Positions 49,405 to 59,879 of a stretch of 64,000 nucleotides of DNA are shown here, in pieces. Where the stretch lies: the NCBI GenBank assembly GCA_020205615.1, contig CM035170.1, positions 13,926,980 to 13,990,979 on the forward strand, in the 5' to 3' direction. The stretch is from Panax quinquefolius. Taxonomy: Eukaryota > Streptophyta > Magnoliopsida > Apiales > Araliaceae. The translations under genes were made by a program, and so were the position numbers. The notes beneath the pieces are model-generated. The model was not told the origin of the DNA. It made no database searches and saw only the letters and a program-made list of their open reading frames with translations. Each line of letters starts with the position of its first letter. The first letter of the stretch is position 1.

Positions 49405-50563
49405 ATGACATCCGAGAATGTTGAGAATAGCAATTGAGCACAGGAGACCGTTGAGTCTCCACATATCAATAATCAGGAGAATGTGCATCAGGAAAGCGAC
49501 AATCCTCATGCAAACAACAACACTGACCAAATGATGAATGATGGAATGTTCAGAGGCTTTATGCAATTCATACAACATCAAAGAGGCGGCTCTCTGTCCC
49601 AAAATGTAGGTGGAAACACTGGAAACTCTCGGACGGTCACCGCTAAATAGTTCAAGGAGCTGGGACCACCGGAGTTTATTGGAGAGCCAAAACCACTTAA
49701 GGTGGAGACGTGAATAAAGCAGATCACCAAGATATTTGATGTCTTGGGATGCTCCGAGGAGCAAAAGGTTCCCTTTGCCACCTTTATGTTGCGAGGAGAG
49801 GCAGATTACTAGTGGAAATCGGTAAAGCGTACTCAACTCTCTTTGACCAAGATGTCTTGGGAGAAGTTCCAAGAACTATTCAACGACAAGTACTTTTCCG
49901 AAAGTATTCGTCACATGAAAGAGGTAGAGTTCATCAAGTTGGAGCAGAACAATATGATCGTGTCGTAGTACGAAGCTAAGTTTGCCGAGTTGTCCAGGTT
50001 TACGTCTCACTTGGTTGATAATGAGGAAAGAATTACGCGGATGTTTCTAAGAGGTTTGAAACCCGAGATACGTCAATATCTAATTTCTCATAAACTGTGT
50101 TTGTATTCAGATGTTATAAATAAGGCTCAATTATTAGAGCACGATAACGAGTCAACTCAACCAAGAGAAAGCAGCCGGCAAAATAATAATACCAGTGGTA
50201 GCAGTCATCGAAGCGGTGACAACAAACATGGATGGAATCAACATGCCAGAAATGGTAACCACTTCGGTGGTAATCATGGCCAAGACAATAAGAATGGACA
50301 TTTCAAGAAGAGGAGATTCAACAATGATGGAAAGACGTCGAAGATCGAAGACCCGTGGTTAAGGAAGGAGAACGACCACCTATCATATGCTTCAAATGCG
50401 GAGGGGAGGGACATATCAGTCCAAACTGCGCGATGCCATCCAAAGCATGTTATAATTGTGGAAGAGAAGGTCACCTAGCCCGATTTTGTCGTGCACTGAA
50501 GACAAGTCCAGTTGGAACGGTGACACAAAATACCATCCCAGACAAGTCAAAACCAGTAGTTTA
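49405..50563 (+). pseudogene. Element C gag (broken)
   Basis: Gag forms the virus-like particle and binds element RNA. The frame begins ATG ACA TCC GAG AAT at 49405 but meets TGA within 11 codons. Later blocks are readable in other frames: the core LSRFTSHLVDNEERITRMFL (49987-50046), a glycine/asparagine-rich spacer (NGNHFGGNHG), and two CCHC zinc knuckles, CFKCGGEGHISPNC (50388-50429) and CYNCGREGHLARFC (50448-50489), both with intact ligands. Two knuckles are notable, since one is usual for many chromoviruses. Confidence 0.85.
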
Positions 50564-50579
50564 AGGGAGAGCTTTTGTT

Positions 50580-50901
50580 GTGACCTCCCAAAAAGCAAGG
50601 AACCTGATCGAGGTCATCACGGGTAAGCTTATCATAAAATCTAGCGAAGTCTATACCTTATTTGATACCGGTTCTACCCATTCTTTTATTTCTTCTACTT
50701 GCGCTCAACGATTAAATTTGACTCCGGAGAAATTAGACTTTGACTTATCTGTGGAAACTCCGTTGGGAGAAACCTTCATTACATCCACTGCTTATAAGTC
50801 TTGTTTGGTTCAAATCGGTACCCTCACAATACCTGTCGATCTTATTTCATTAAAAATACTTGCATTTGATGTGATTCTAGGGATTGATTGGTTAACTACT
50901 C
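50580..50901 (+). pseudogene. Element C protease, cut by solo LTR H
   Basis: The aspartic protease matures Gag-Pol. The active site LFDTGSTHSFIS is intact (D at about 50664), and the domain runs to VILGIDWLTT. There the 3-kb LTR H is inserted. After H the sequence resumes at 53953 (atgcaaaattgattatttt), matching the uninterrupted order in A (aaattgattatttttg on the element strand). The domain itself was intact when hit, but the insertion ended its use. Confidence 0.88.
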
Positions 50902-53358
50902 TGTCAGGAATAAACATGTGAATGATATTCCTATTTAATATATGATTTGATTGTGATATATATGAATGAATATGAAAGTATGCTTGCATTAAGAAAAGCT
51001 GTAAAGTCCTTTGATAGATAATAAAAATATATGTAAAAGGACTTAGAATGAATTGCTCAAATATGTTAGGTTGATCCTACATAAGCAAAACAGCTTTGTA
51101 AAGTCCTTAAAGAGAAATGATGTACAAGGACTATAAATATAGAAAGATCAAGCTTGTTAGGTTGATCTTATGATGTAATAGATAGGCTTGTCTGATCGTC
51201 GAGCCTTTGCACTGTAAGTCGTAGTCCGCCAGGAAGTCGAGGTTAACTCGAGAGCTATCGAGGCAGAATAGGAGTATGCAAGATAGTAGATCTCGGAGTT
51301 CGTAGACTTCCAAGGGAAACGAAGAAGGATCGTAGTGTGTCGAGTAGAGCTTCATCAGGATCGTAGTGTGATGAGGAAGTCATGTTCAAATCGTAGAGAC
51401 AGCCTGCCTATGAGCCGACCGGTCATCTGCCGAAGCCAAGTCAGAAACGTAGACTACACTTGGAGTCGTAAAGCCTACTAATGTCGAAGCTAAGTCAAGG
51501 ATCGTAGACTACACTCTGAGTTCCGAGAGTCCATTGATTAGATGCAGAGATCGTAGTCGAGCAAGATCAGATGAAGACAACAAGCACAAGGCAGAAATCG
51601 TAGAATGTCAAGATCTGATCTCGGGATCGTAGTGTCTGCACAGCCGAAGCTGAATCGTAGAGTGCAGAACTACGACCTCAACAGAAGTGCTCACAATGCC
51701 AAGGCAGAATCGTAGAGCATATACGGTTCTCAACAAATGAGCACTCCCAGAATATCCAAAGGAATGAAGCCTCTAGTTGGCACTGCAAAGATGCATTCCA
51801 CCTTAAGGGAACCAGAGAACACTCAATGAATGGCATGAAGGCTAGTAGAAGATCTAAGCACCAACCCAATCAGCATCAAGATTGAGTTTTAAGGCCATTA
51901 GTGATAAAGTCTTCCACGAGGAGATCCAAAGAAGACTTCAGAAGCTGACTAAGGAAAGTCGACCGTCACGATAACTATCAGTGAATAGAAGACAACGATC
52001 TTGGAAGCAACCAAGATCGTAGTGTTTGCCAAACAAAGAAAGAACTGATGGAAGGTGAACCGAGATACTGGGTAGCCTCTGAAGAACAAGGCTGAAGTGA
52101 TTAAGTGTAGGGTCAGTCCATTGATGATAAGTGAACGGGAGATCACAAGGAGAAAGCGAGCTGGACGCGCCATAAATCTGAAGTGTCTTGCTATTCAGAG
52201 GGAACCAGAGCAAGGAGTTAGGCCATCAGTATCTGAGAACAGTCGAAGCGAACAGAAGTATTGAAGCACTACACAATAGAAGGAAGAGGTATTCTACATT
52301 GAAGATCAAATCAACACTCTTCAAGATCGTAGTGTTAACTCTACCAGTCAATGAGCAACACTTAACAAGACACTACGATCAGGTCCTCAAAGACGTGCAT
52401 CAGAATCATAGAGTTCGAAAACCCAAAGACTGAAGCATTGGCAACGGTTTAATCTGTAGGATGGTATTCGGACAAATGTTTATTGAGAGCATCAATGCAA
52501 AAGGACAACCTCTGATCGAGAAATCAGAAGGAGATAATAAAGTCTTCAACCTGCCCAAGACATTAAAGTGACATCTCTGACGGATAGGTGAAATAGTAGA
52601 CTGCAATGTCAGATAAAGTATGACATGTCACATCAGCAGTCTACCTTAAGCAACTCGAGATCTGTGAAGACATTTGAATAGCCTTCAACGGCTAATTTCC
52701 AACGGAAGGATTGGGAAGGATTATAAATGAGAAAAAGCTTCACAGATCAAGAAGTGCTGGAGTTGTCAGTTTTGGAGAGAAGGTGGACTGATCTAAACCA
52801 TGTGAGATAGTGAGTCCGAAGGCTCACTCTACGATCCACCAAGAACACTCAGAGACATGCAAAGAAAGAAGTAGAAGTGAGAGTTCTACAATTTAGAAGT
52901 GAGAGTTCTACTACTTAAAGAGTGTTCTGATCTGCCAAGAGAAAGAAGAGCATCATGTCCATCATGGGAAGACTCTAAGTACAATAGAGAAGAGCCTACA
53001 GTCATCTTAGGAAGTCCATCATGAGAAGGCATCAAGTAGCAAGAGGGAGATCACAAATGCCATCTTGGTGTCGGCGCATGAAAGCTTCTAAGTACTAACG
53101 TAAGAGCTTACGGTCATCTTAGAAGCCTATCATCGTATGCGACCATCAAGTACCAAGGAGAAGGATCTTCAAGGCAGTTCAAAAAGAGGTCATCCGAAGT
53201 GGTTGAGTAACCGAAGAAGCTGAGCATCATGCAATACTCAGCTGCACTTCAAGGATGATCAAGCCAAGCTGCTAAAGATAGAAGATGTTCAGAGCATGAA
53301 GACATCTTAGCAGCTCAACACCGACTCCAACAACAACAAACAAACAACTCAACAAAGT

Positions 53359-53475
53359 CAGGGCCTGAGGGGTCCTTGTCCGAAGGGACTAAACAAGCCA
53401 GGGCCTGAGGGGTCCTTGTCCGAAGGGACTAAACAAAGCATGGCCAGAAGGGTCCTTGTCCGGAGGGACTAAACG
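53359..53475 (+). repeat. Three 40-bp tandem repeats in LTR H
   Basis: The unit gggcctgaggggtccttgtc followed by cgaagggactaaacaa occurs at 53361 and 53401, with a diverged third copy at 53441. The period is exactly 40. It lies directly upstream of the hairpin array, like the direct repeats at the same place in I and J. Confidence 0.92.
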
Positions 53476-53482
53476 ATGTTCT

Positions 53483-53606
53483 AAGCCTACTGGGCTTGAA
53501 GAGTTCCTAGGGAACTAGAGGAGTCCCAAGGCTGCTGGCCTTGAAGGAATCGTAGAGATTTAGGGTGCTGCCCTTCCTTAGAGGAAATCCTGCTAGTTGA
53601 AAGCAG
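53483..53606 (+). repeat. Hairpin array in LTR H
   Basis: Five stem-loops in a row: aagcc-tactg-ggctt (53483), agttcc-tag-ggaact (53502), caaggc-tgctg-gccttg (53527), ttcc-ttaga-ggaa (53574) and ctgct-agttgaa-agcag (53590). They lie about 750-880 bases after the TATA box, so they would be in the transcribed leader. Confidence 0.8.
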
Positions 53607-53952
53607 AAGAGTGGATTAGGAGCTTGAGTCTCTGAACCACTTAAAACCCCTTGTGTCTTTTACATTATGTCATTTATATTATGCACTATAACTGCTATAA
53701 CTACTATGTATGTTTTAACTGCTTACAACTAAACTAACTCTACGAACAATGTATGTATGATTATGAATATATCAATGAAGGAGACTTTTACTTATTCTGC
53801 TGTGCTTGAAAAGATTCTTATGTTTATCATATTCTAATTTAATAGCAATACAAAATAAACCTGAAAAGTATTTTGAAATAAAAAGGATCTATTCAACCCC
53901 CCCCCCCCCCCCCCTTCTAGATCTATTATGCCCCTTGGGAACTAACATACTC

Positions 53953-55480
53953 ATCATGCAAAATTGATTATTTTCGTAAGGTTGTTAGCATTCATATTCC
54001 TAACCAACCTATTATGCGAATTCAAGCAACCAAACCATTAAAATCAATTCTCATCATCTCAAGCCATAAAGCTATTCGTTTATTGAAAAAGCGGATGTCG
54101 AGCTTTCTTAGCTCATGTCACGATTTAAACAAAAATACGTCGATTTGAATGATATTTCTATTGTTAATAAATTTCCGACGTATTCCTAAAGAACTTCCCC
54201 AGCCTACCCCGGGCGTGAAATTGAATTTGTATCGACCTAGAACCCAGTAAAACCCATTTCAAAAGCCCCATATCGAATGGCTCCTATTGAACTTGAGGAG
54301 TTAAAGACCCAATTGTAGGAATTGTTAGACATTGGTTCCATTCGTCCCAAGTACGTCTCTTTGGGGTGCTCTGTTCTATTCGTGAAGAAGAAAGATGGGA
54401 GTATCGCGACTTTGTATTGATTATCGGGAGTTGAATCATGTCACCATCAAAATAAAAATACCCATTACCACGTATTAATGACCTATTTGACCCGGTTAAG
54501 GAGCCAAATTCTTTTCAAAGATTGATCTTCGTTTTAGATATCACCAATTGAAGATTAGAACCGATGACATTCCAAAGGCGACTTTTCGAAACTCGACTGG
54601 GCATTATGAATTTCTAGTCATGTCCTTTGGATTGACTAATGCTCCTGCTGCCTTCATGGATATGATGAACCGAGTATTCAAGGAATATTTGGATCACTTT
54701 GTGGTCGTCTTTATTGATGACATCCTTATTTATTCCAAAAGTTGTGAAGATCATGAGGAACACTTGAGGCTGATACTCCAAAAGCTTTGTGAATACAAGC
54801 TTTATGCCAAGTTGAAGAAATGCGAGTTCTGGCTTGAGGAAGTAGCATTCCTTGGGCACGTAGTATCAAGTCATGGAATATCTGTTGACCCGGCAAAAAT
54901 TAAAGCAATTCAAAGCTGGGAGCAATCTAAATCAGTGACCGAAGTACGTAGCTTTCTCGATTTAGCTGGTTATTATCGGAGATTCGTGGAAGGATTTTCT
55001 CGAATCACTACTCCATTAACTCAGCTGACTTGGAAAGATACAAAGTTCGGTTGGAGCAAAGAATGTGAGAAAAGTTTTCAAGAACTCAATAGGAGACTCA
55101 TTTCAGCACATGTTCTGATAATACCATCTGGCTCGGTGGGATTTGTCATCTACAGTGATGCTTCGGGCAAAGGGTTGGGATGTGTTCTCATGCAACATGG
55201 GAAAGTCATAGCCTATGCCTCAAGATAACTCAAAGAATATGAGAGGAATTGTCTTACTCATGATCTAGAGTTGGCAGATGTTGTCTTCGCACTTAACATT
55301 TGGAGGCATTACTTGTATAGGGAGAAAGTGGAGATTTTTATGGATCATAAAAGCCTCAAATATTTCTTCACTCAAAAGGAACTCAACATATATGCGACAA
55401 CGACGTTGGCTTGAACTGTTGAAAGATTATGATCATACCATCCAATACCATCCTGGAAAAGCGAACGTGGTAGCTGAAGC
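53953..55480 (+). pseudogene. Element C reverse transcriptase and RNase H (broken)
   Basis: It copies element RNA into DNA and removes the RNA strand. The N-terminal blocks at 53953-54545 are in broken frames. 54548-55228 is open and encodes [14 protein letters not shown], the catalytic [15 protein letters not shown] (FIDD at 54710-54721), the [10 protein letters not shown] thumb block, and the first RNase H block [16 protein letters not shown] stop follows YASR at about 55226 where related copies read on into LKEYE. The rest of RNase H continues to 55480 in two frames. Confidence 0.9.
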
Positions 55481-55559
55481 ATTGAGTAGAAGATCATATG
55501 CAAGTACGAGTGCGATATTGTCAATGCAAAGGCCCATTTTGTGTGACTTGCAAAGGATG

Positions 55560-56640
55560 GAGATAGAGTTAAAGACTCCAGGGACCCATGTGATGATGGC
55601 AAATATACGAGTAGAACCGACTTTAATTGATAAAGTTAAAGTTGCTCAAGCTACGACACTGGAGGTGATCGTGTATGAGGAAGAAAGTGTAAGAAGGTGC
55701 TATATCTGGGAAGCAAGAATCGATGAAGAAGGAATACTTGAGTCAACTCCGGACTTTGTGTTCTTAACAACCCCGATTTAAAGTATAAAATTATGATAGA
55801 GCGCACAACACACCATTTGCAATCCATCACAGGGAGTACAAAAATGTATCATGATCTTGACATACATTTTGGTGGGGCAATATGAAGAGAGAGATAAGCA
55901 TTGTTTATCTCGAGGTGTCTAACGTGTCAACGAGTCAAAGTGAGCATCAAGTACAAAAAGGTCCATTGCAACCATTTGAAATTCCGAATGGAAGTGGGAG
56001 CACATTACCATGGATTTACGTTCTTTGGTCTTCCCAAGGTTTCTCAAGGCGTAGATCTGATTTGGGTCATTGTTGATAAATTGACCAAGTCTGCTCACTT
56101 CTTACCTATACGAGAAACTTATACACTTGAACGTCTTGCTCGTATGTACATAAACGAGGTTGTAAGATTGCACGGTATGCCAGTATCCATAGTTTCTGAT
56201 CGAGACCCAAGATTCACTTCATGATTTTGGGTTAGTTTGCAAAAAGCTATGGGCATGGACTTACGATTTAGTTCGGCATATCATCCTCAGACGGACGGAC
56301 AATCAGAGAGGACTATTCAAACTCTGGAAGATTTATTAAGACTCTGTGTCCTTGACTTCAAGGGAAGTTAGGACAAGTTCTTACCATTAGTGGAGCTTTC
56401 CTACAATAACAGTTATCAAGCAAGTATTAGCATGGATCCATTTGAGGCATTGTATGGAAGAAAGTGTCGTTCTCCAGTATGCTGGGATAAGATGGGTGAA
56501 GCAACGTTGTTGGGACCGAAGTTGGTACCCATGACTACAGAAAAGATTCAAACGATCCGACAACGTATAAAAATCTCACAAGATCGACAAAAAAGTTATG
56601 CTGATCTTCATCGAAAAGACGTGGAATTCGATATAGGAGA
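55560..56640 (+). pseudogene. Element C integrase (broken)
   Basis: The zinc domain end CLTCQRVKV is at about 55900-55945. The catalytic core gives VIVDKLTKSAHFLPIRETY (first D), [12 protein letters not shown] (second D, 56180-56223) and [20 protein letters not shown] (E, about 56278-56340). A TGA at 56222 replaces the arginine of TSRFW seen in B; a C-to-T change at a cga codon explains it. The late core YQASISMDPFEALYGRKC follows at 56414. Confidence 0.9.
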
Positions 56641-57087
56641 TCATGTGTTGTTATGTGTTGCTCTATGGAAAGGAGTTACGAGATTTGGAAAGATAGGAAA
56701 GCTCCTCGATTCATTGGCCCATTTTTAATCCTCGATCGAGTAGGAACTGTGGCCTATAGACTCGCTTTACCGCCAAGTATGTCTCGTGTTCATAACGTTT
56801 TTCACATATCCATGTTACGTAAATATGTGGAAGACCCGAACCACATTATTGAGTTAGAACCGGATGAAATAGCGGAAGATTTGACTTATGAAGAGGTTCC
56901 TGTTCAAATCTTAGATAAGAAGGAATATATTCTACGCTCCAAGGTTATACCTCAAGTCAAAGTTTTGTGGAGAAACCATGATGTTGAGGAAATGACTTGG
57001 GAGTTAGAATCTGAAATGAAATTAAGGTATCCTTACCTCTTCGACATACCAGGTACGTACCCTAATTTTGAGGGCAAAATTTCATAA
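56641..57087 (+). pseudogene. Element C C-terminal chromodomain-like segment
   Basis: Open from 56653 to 57087. It contains the [20 protein letters not shown] block, [19 protein letters not shown] and then [20 protein letters not shown], the chromodomain-like fold that targets chromoviruses to chromatin marks, and ends [11 protein letters not shown]. The end is 11 bases before the LTR. Confidence 0.85.
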
Positions 57088-57098
57088 GAAGGGGAGGT
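57086..57098 (+). other. Element C polypurine tract
   Basis: aagaaggggaggt immediately before tgtaagacccc of the 3' LTR. Confidence 0.88.
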
Positions 57099-58116
57099 TG
57101 TAAGACCCCAATTTTTTTTAATAAAGATGATTTTTCTATAAATATCATTTTTAAATATTATGGAATGAATTTGATATAATGTTATAGTTGTGGGTAATAT
57201 TTATAAATTTTACAAAGTACGCAAATTGTTATATAATATTTGATTGGTCGGGGAATATTCGTTTTAACAGGGAATATTCGTACAACGACACAATCATCAT
57301 TGACCCCTACAACGGAATTATTGTCGAATTGAGAAAACGACAAAATATATTTTATGAAAATAACGACGGAAGTTTCTATCATTAATCTGTTGAAACACAC
57401 GGTGTTAAAGAAAGTGCGATGTCTGGCGTGGTTGCATAAGAAGCATACCGGTATTGATTATTGATGCTTACGTGAGAAGTCGCGCAGTTGTATTCAATTA
57501 TTGTCGATATTTTATATATTGAGATGACAGAGTTATTAATATTATTATTTGCAATATTAACGATGTCTAGAAGTTCTTCCAAGGAGAGGTTTGCTCACCT
57601 AATTGCACGCCAATAAGGAGAAATCCTTATTGGAAAGCCCCCTCTTTCCTGGGAACGACCTGGTCGATTAATAGTGTGAATTATAATAATGATGATGAGT
57701 TTTGTTTTATTAGTATTATTAATGTAATAAAACAGTAAAGCTTTTTATATAAAACAGTAAAGCTTTTTATATAAAACAGAATACTTTTATAAAGTTATTC
57801 GTTTTATTTGACTATAAATAGAATATATAATATTCTATTATGCATAGTATTTTGCATAGTAAAATCGTTTTATATAAAAAATGAGATACTTTTAAAAAGT
57901 TATTTATTTTATTAGACAATAATTAGAATATATTATATTTTATTATGCGTAGTGTTACATAGTGCCTGTATAGTATTTTGCATAATAAAATCTTTTTATA
58001 AAAAACAGAATACTTTTATAAAGTTATTTGTTTTATTAGATTTTAAATAATATATATATATATAGAATATATTATATTTTATTGCATAGTGCAGCATAGT
58101 ATCCTTTCTATTTTCT

Positions 58117-58125
58117 TATAAATAG
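58117..58125 (+). promoter_or_regulatory. TATA box of element C 3' LTR
   Basis: tataaatag, followed by gatgcttagttagaattgaa. The same box and spacing occur in the LTRs of A, B, E, G and K, so the start of transcription is probably about 30 bases downstream. Confidence 0.75.
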
Positions 58126-58344
58126 GATGCTTAGTTAGAATTGAAAACCACACCAGAAGTTCAGAGAATTCTTCTATAATCTTGAGCGTATTTCTTTAGA
58201 GTTTTAAGAAGCTTTGAGCGTAATGCAAGTTTTCTTCAAAAATATCCTCGCCCTACCAGTCAAAATACTCTTCTTTTACGGTAAAGGATATTATTTTTTG
58301 TACTCGTAAGGGGTATTATTTCTTCCTTATTCATGAAGAGAACT

Positions 58345-58780
58345 TCTGTTATTCCATTATTTATTATTCTGTTGGAATAACCTATATACGCGGGCTACCC
58401 TATACTTGGTGAAATTCTTTTGTTATTCCATTGTTTATTATTATGTTGGAATAACTTTTGTCTATCACAAAGTACTTGCATACATGGTGAAATTCTTACA
58501 TTATTCCATTCTTTTATTATTACATTGGAACATCCTCGTCTACGTGTGTTTACTGCATTTGACTGGTTCCGTTATTTATTATTACATTGGAATATCACAT
58601 GCAATAGTTCGCGTGACACCGTTCCATTATTTATTATTACATTGGAATATCATGTATGCGTGCGTTCTTCGCATGACTGTTCCGATTATTTATTATTACA
58701 TTGGAATAACTTTGTTTGTCTTGATTATCGCATGCACGGTGATTTCTTTTGTTATTCCATTCTTTATTATAATCAGGTTG
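58345..58780 (+). repeat. Hairpin minisatellite, 60-80-bp units
   Basis: Six to seven units, each with attcc..tttattattac..ttggaat. Clear stems: gttattcca (58348) with tggaataac (58373), gttattcca (58422) with tggaataac (58447), then ttcc/ggaa pairs at 58504, 58567, 58622 and 58680. Between them lie gcgt..acgc-type dyads and ggttcc. Parallel arrays: 47780-48200, 34855-35170, 27530-27845, 25195-25425, 17695-17860. Confidence 0.85.
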
Positions 58781-59009
58781 GTTAAATTTTGACTTATATA
58801 CTCCATGAAATTAGTGGAATATCCTTGATATTTGCGCTTCATCCAAAGATCTTTTCATGAAAATATTCTTACCGGCATTCTTGAGTGTTACTCTCTGAAG
58901 AAGTATCGTGTTGACAATTTGGACGTTATTAGTTCCTGGATAAATTAATTCTTGAACTTGTTTTATTGAATTATTATATCATTATCATCATCCTCATGTT
59001 TGTATTATG

Positions 59010-59270
59010 TTGAAAGTCATCTGTGGCTTGTAGTGCATAGATAGACTTGGTATGATTATGACCAGGGATTATTCGGTGTAATCATGACCGTAATGTTACA
59101 AATGATGTGAAAAAAGTCATCATTGGCCCGTAGTGCATTGATTAACAGTTGTTGGCATGATCATGACCATTGATGAATACATGAATATCCTTGGCCCGTA
59201 GTGCATGGATAATTTATGGTCGTGATACTAATGAATATCATTAGCAGTAGTGCAGGGATGATGTGGATTA
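59010..59270 (+). repeat. Alternating hairpin array with gtagtgca core
   Basis: Stems around a ggcccgtagtgca core: atct..tg/ca..agat (59019-59042), atca..tg/ca..tgat (59119-59142), atcc..tg/ca..ggat (59187-59210), and a weaker fourth (59235-59258). Between them are ggtatgattatgacc (59050), cggtgtaatcatgaccg (59077) and ggcatgatcatgacc (59155) dyads. Confidence 0.8.
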
Positions 59271-59879
59271 TTTATTAAGCTGAGTCTCAGCGATAAAAGT
59301 AATGAAAAACCTTTTAAATCATAGAAGATAATATATTTTATTCTCTACTTGACTCTTCTAATGGATTGCTTGTTCCGCTGCAGTTAAACTTGATATTTGT
59401 TATCAGTTTAACACTGTTGAAGGTTAGTGATAATTTATTCTGCATTATCTTAGTCATAATATTTCTTCTTTGGGCTAGTTGAGCTCCCCTTTTGCTTTCA
59501 TTGTTCTCTTGAGAAATGAGAACGTAGCGAGGGACTAGTCGAGGAGCGGAGTGACGGTCCGGATGATAGCATTAGTAGTCCTCACTATTCTATGAAATAG
59601 TGTGATAATAAATGTATTGAGGACTTATTTTGAGTTTGAATCACATGCCTGTAAGATAATATTTATATTAAAACTCACAGCTCATGTTGTATATTTAAGG
59701 TTGTATTTGTATTCTGTACCATGTATTTGGCGACTCGGAATAGGTGATGTATACCTATTTTGGGGGCGTTACAATAATTGGGCAAAATAAATTTGAAAGA
59801 AGCACTCCAAGCGTTAATAAATAATTTTTTTACTGATGTATTTTGACACCCCTCTATAAATGTTCTGGTTCCGCCACTG

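Larger units (their letters stand above)
50902..53947 (+). mobile_element. Copia-like solo LTR (H), 3046 bp, TSD tactc
   Basis: Starts tgtcaggaataaac, ends gggaactaaca, and is flanked by tactc at 50897-50901 and 53948-53952. No coding domain, so it is a solo LTR. Layout: gtaaagtcc blocks near the start; about 20 cgtag/ctacg motifs (51190-52850 and 53550); a TATA box tataaat at 52722-52728; 40-bp tandem repeats; a hairpin array (53483-53606); gaaccacttaaaac; an 18-C run (53897-53914); and ttctagatc near the end. It is twice as long as its relative I. Confidence 0.9.
15287..59773 (+). mobile_element. Element C: Ty3/gypsy chromovirus (Tekay/Del-like), heavily nested
   Basis: A complete retrotransposon in plus orientation with LTRs of type tgtaagacccc...gggggcgt(c/t)aca. 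The 5' LTR is split into 15287-15375, 39383-40195 and 47452-49214 (total about 2.67 kb). The 3' LTR is 57099-59773 (2675 bp). The internal region runs primer site, gag with two zinc knuckles, protease, reverse transcriptase, RNase H, integrase and a C-terminal chromodomain-like segment, the gypsy order. The flanks are atact (15282-15286) and ataat (59774-59778), a 5-bp duplication with one change. Passengers: E, F (with G) and H. Stops and frameshifts in every domain make it inactive here. Confidence 0.9.
57099..59773 (+). repeat. Element C 3' LTR (uninterrupted reference copy)
   Basis: 2675 bp, tgtaagacccc to gggggcgttaca. It has ggtcac/gctcacctaattgc with a ccaataaggagaaatcctta segment (57590-57650), a TATA box tataaatag at 58117-58125, a hairpin minisatellite at 58345-58780, alternating hairpins and catgatcatg dyads at 59010-59270, and a ctgcagtt segment (59388). 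It is the best copy for comparing the split LTRs. Confidence 0.92.
14720..59879. mobile_element. Non-autonomous hAT-like element, host of the whole retrotransposon nest
   Basis: The left end catgggcgaaaccag and the right end ctggttccgccactg (reverse complement cagtggcggaaccag) look like Tip100-type hAT termini. The flanks are cctttgta (14712-14719) and cctctata (59880-59887), matching at 6 of 8 bases. Its own DNA is only the left arm (14720-15286, with a gggggtcatatgaccccc palindrome) and the right arm (about 59779-59879), roughly 670 bp in all. The rest is element C and its passengers. The assignment is an inference from the termini. Confidence 0.55.
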
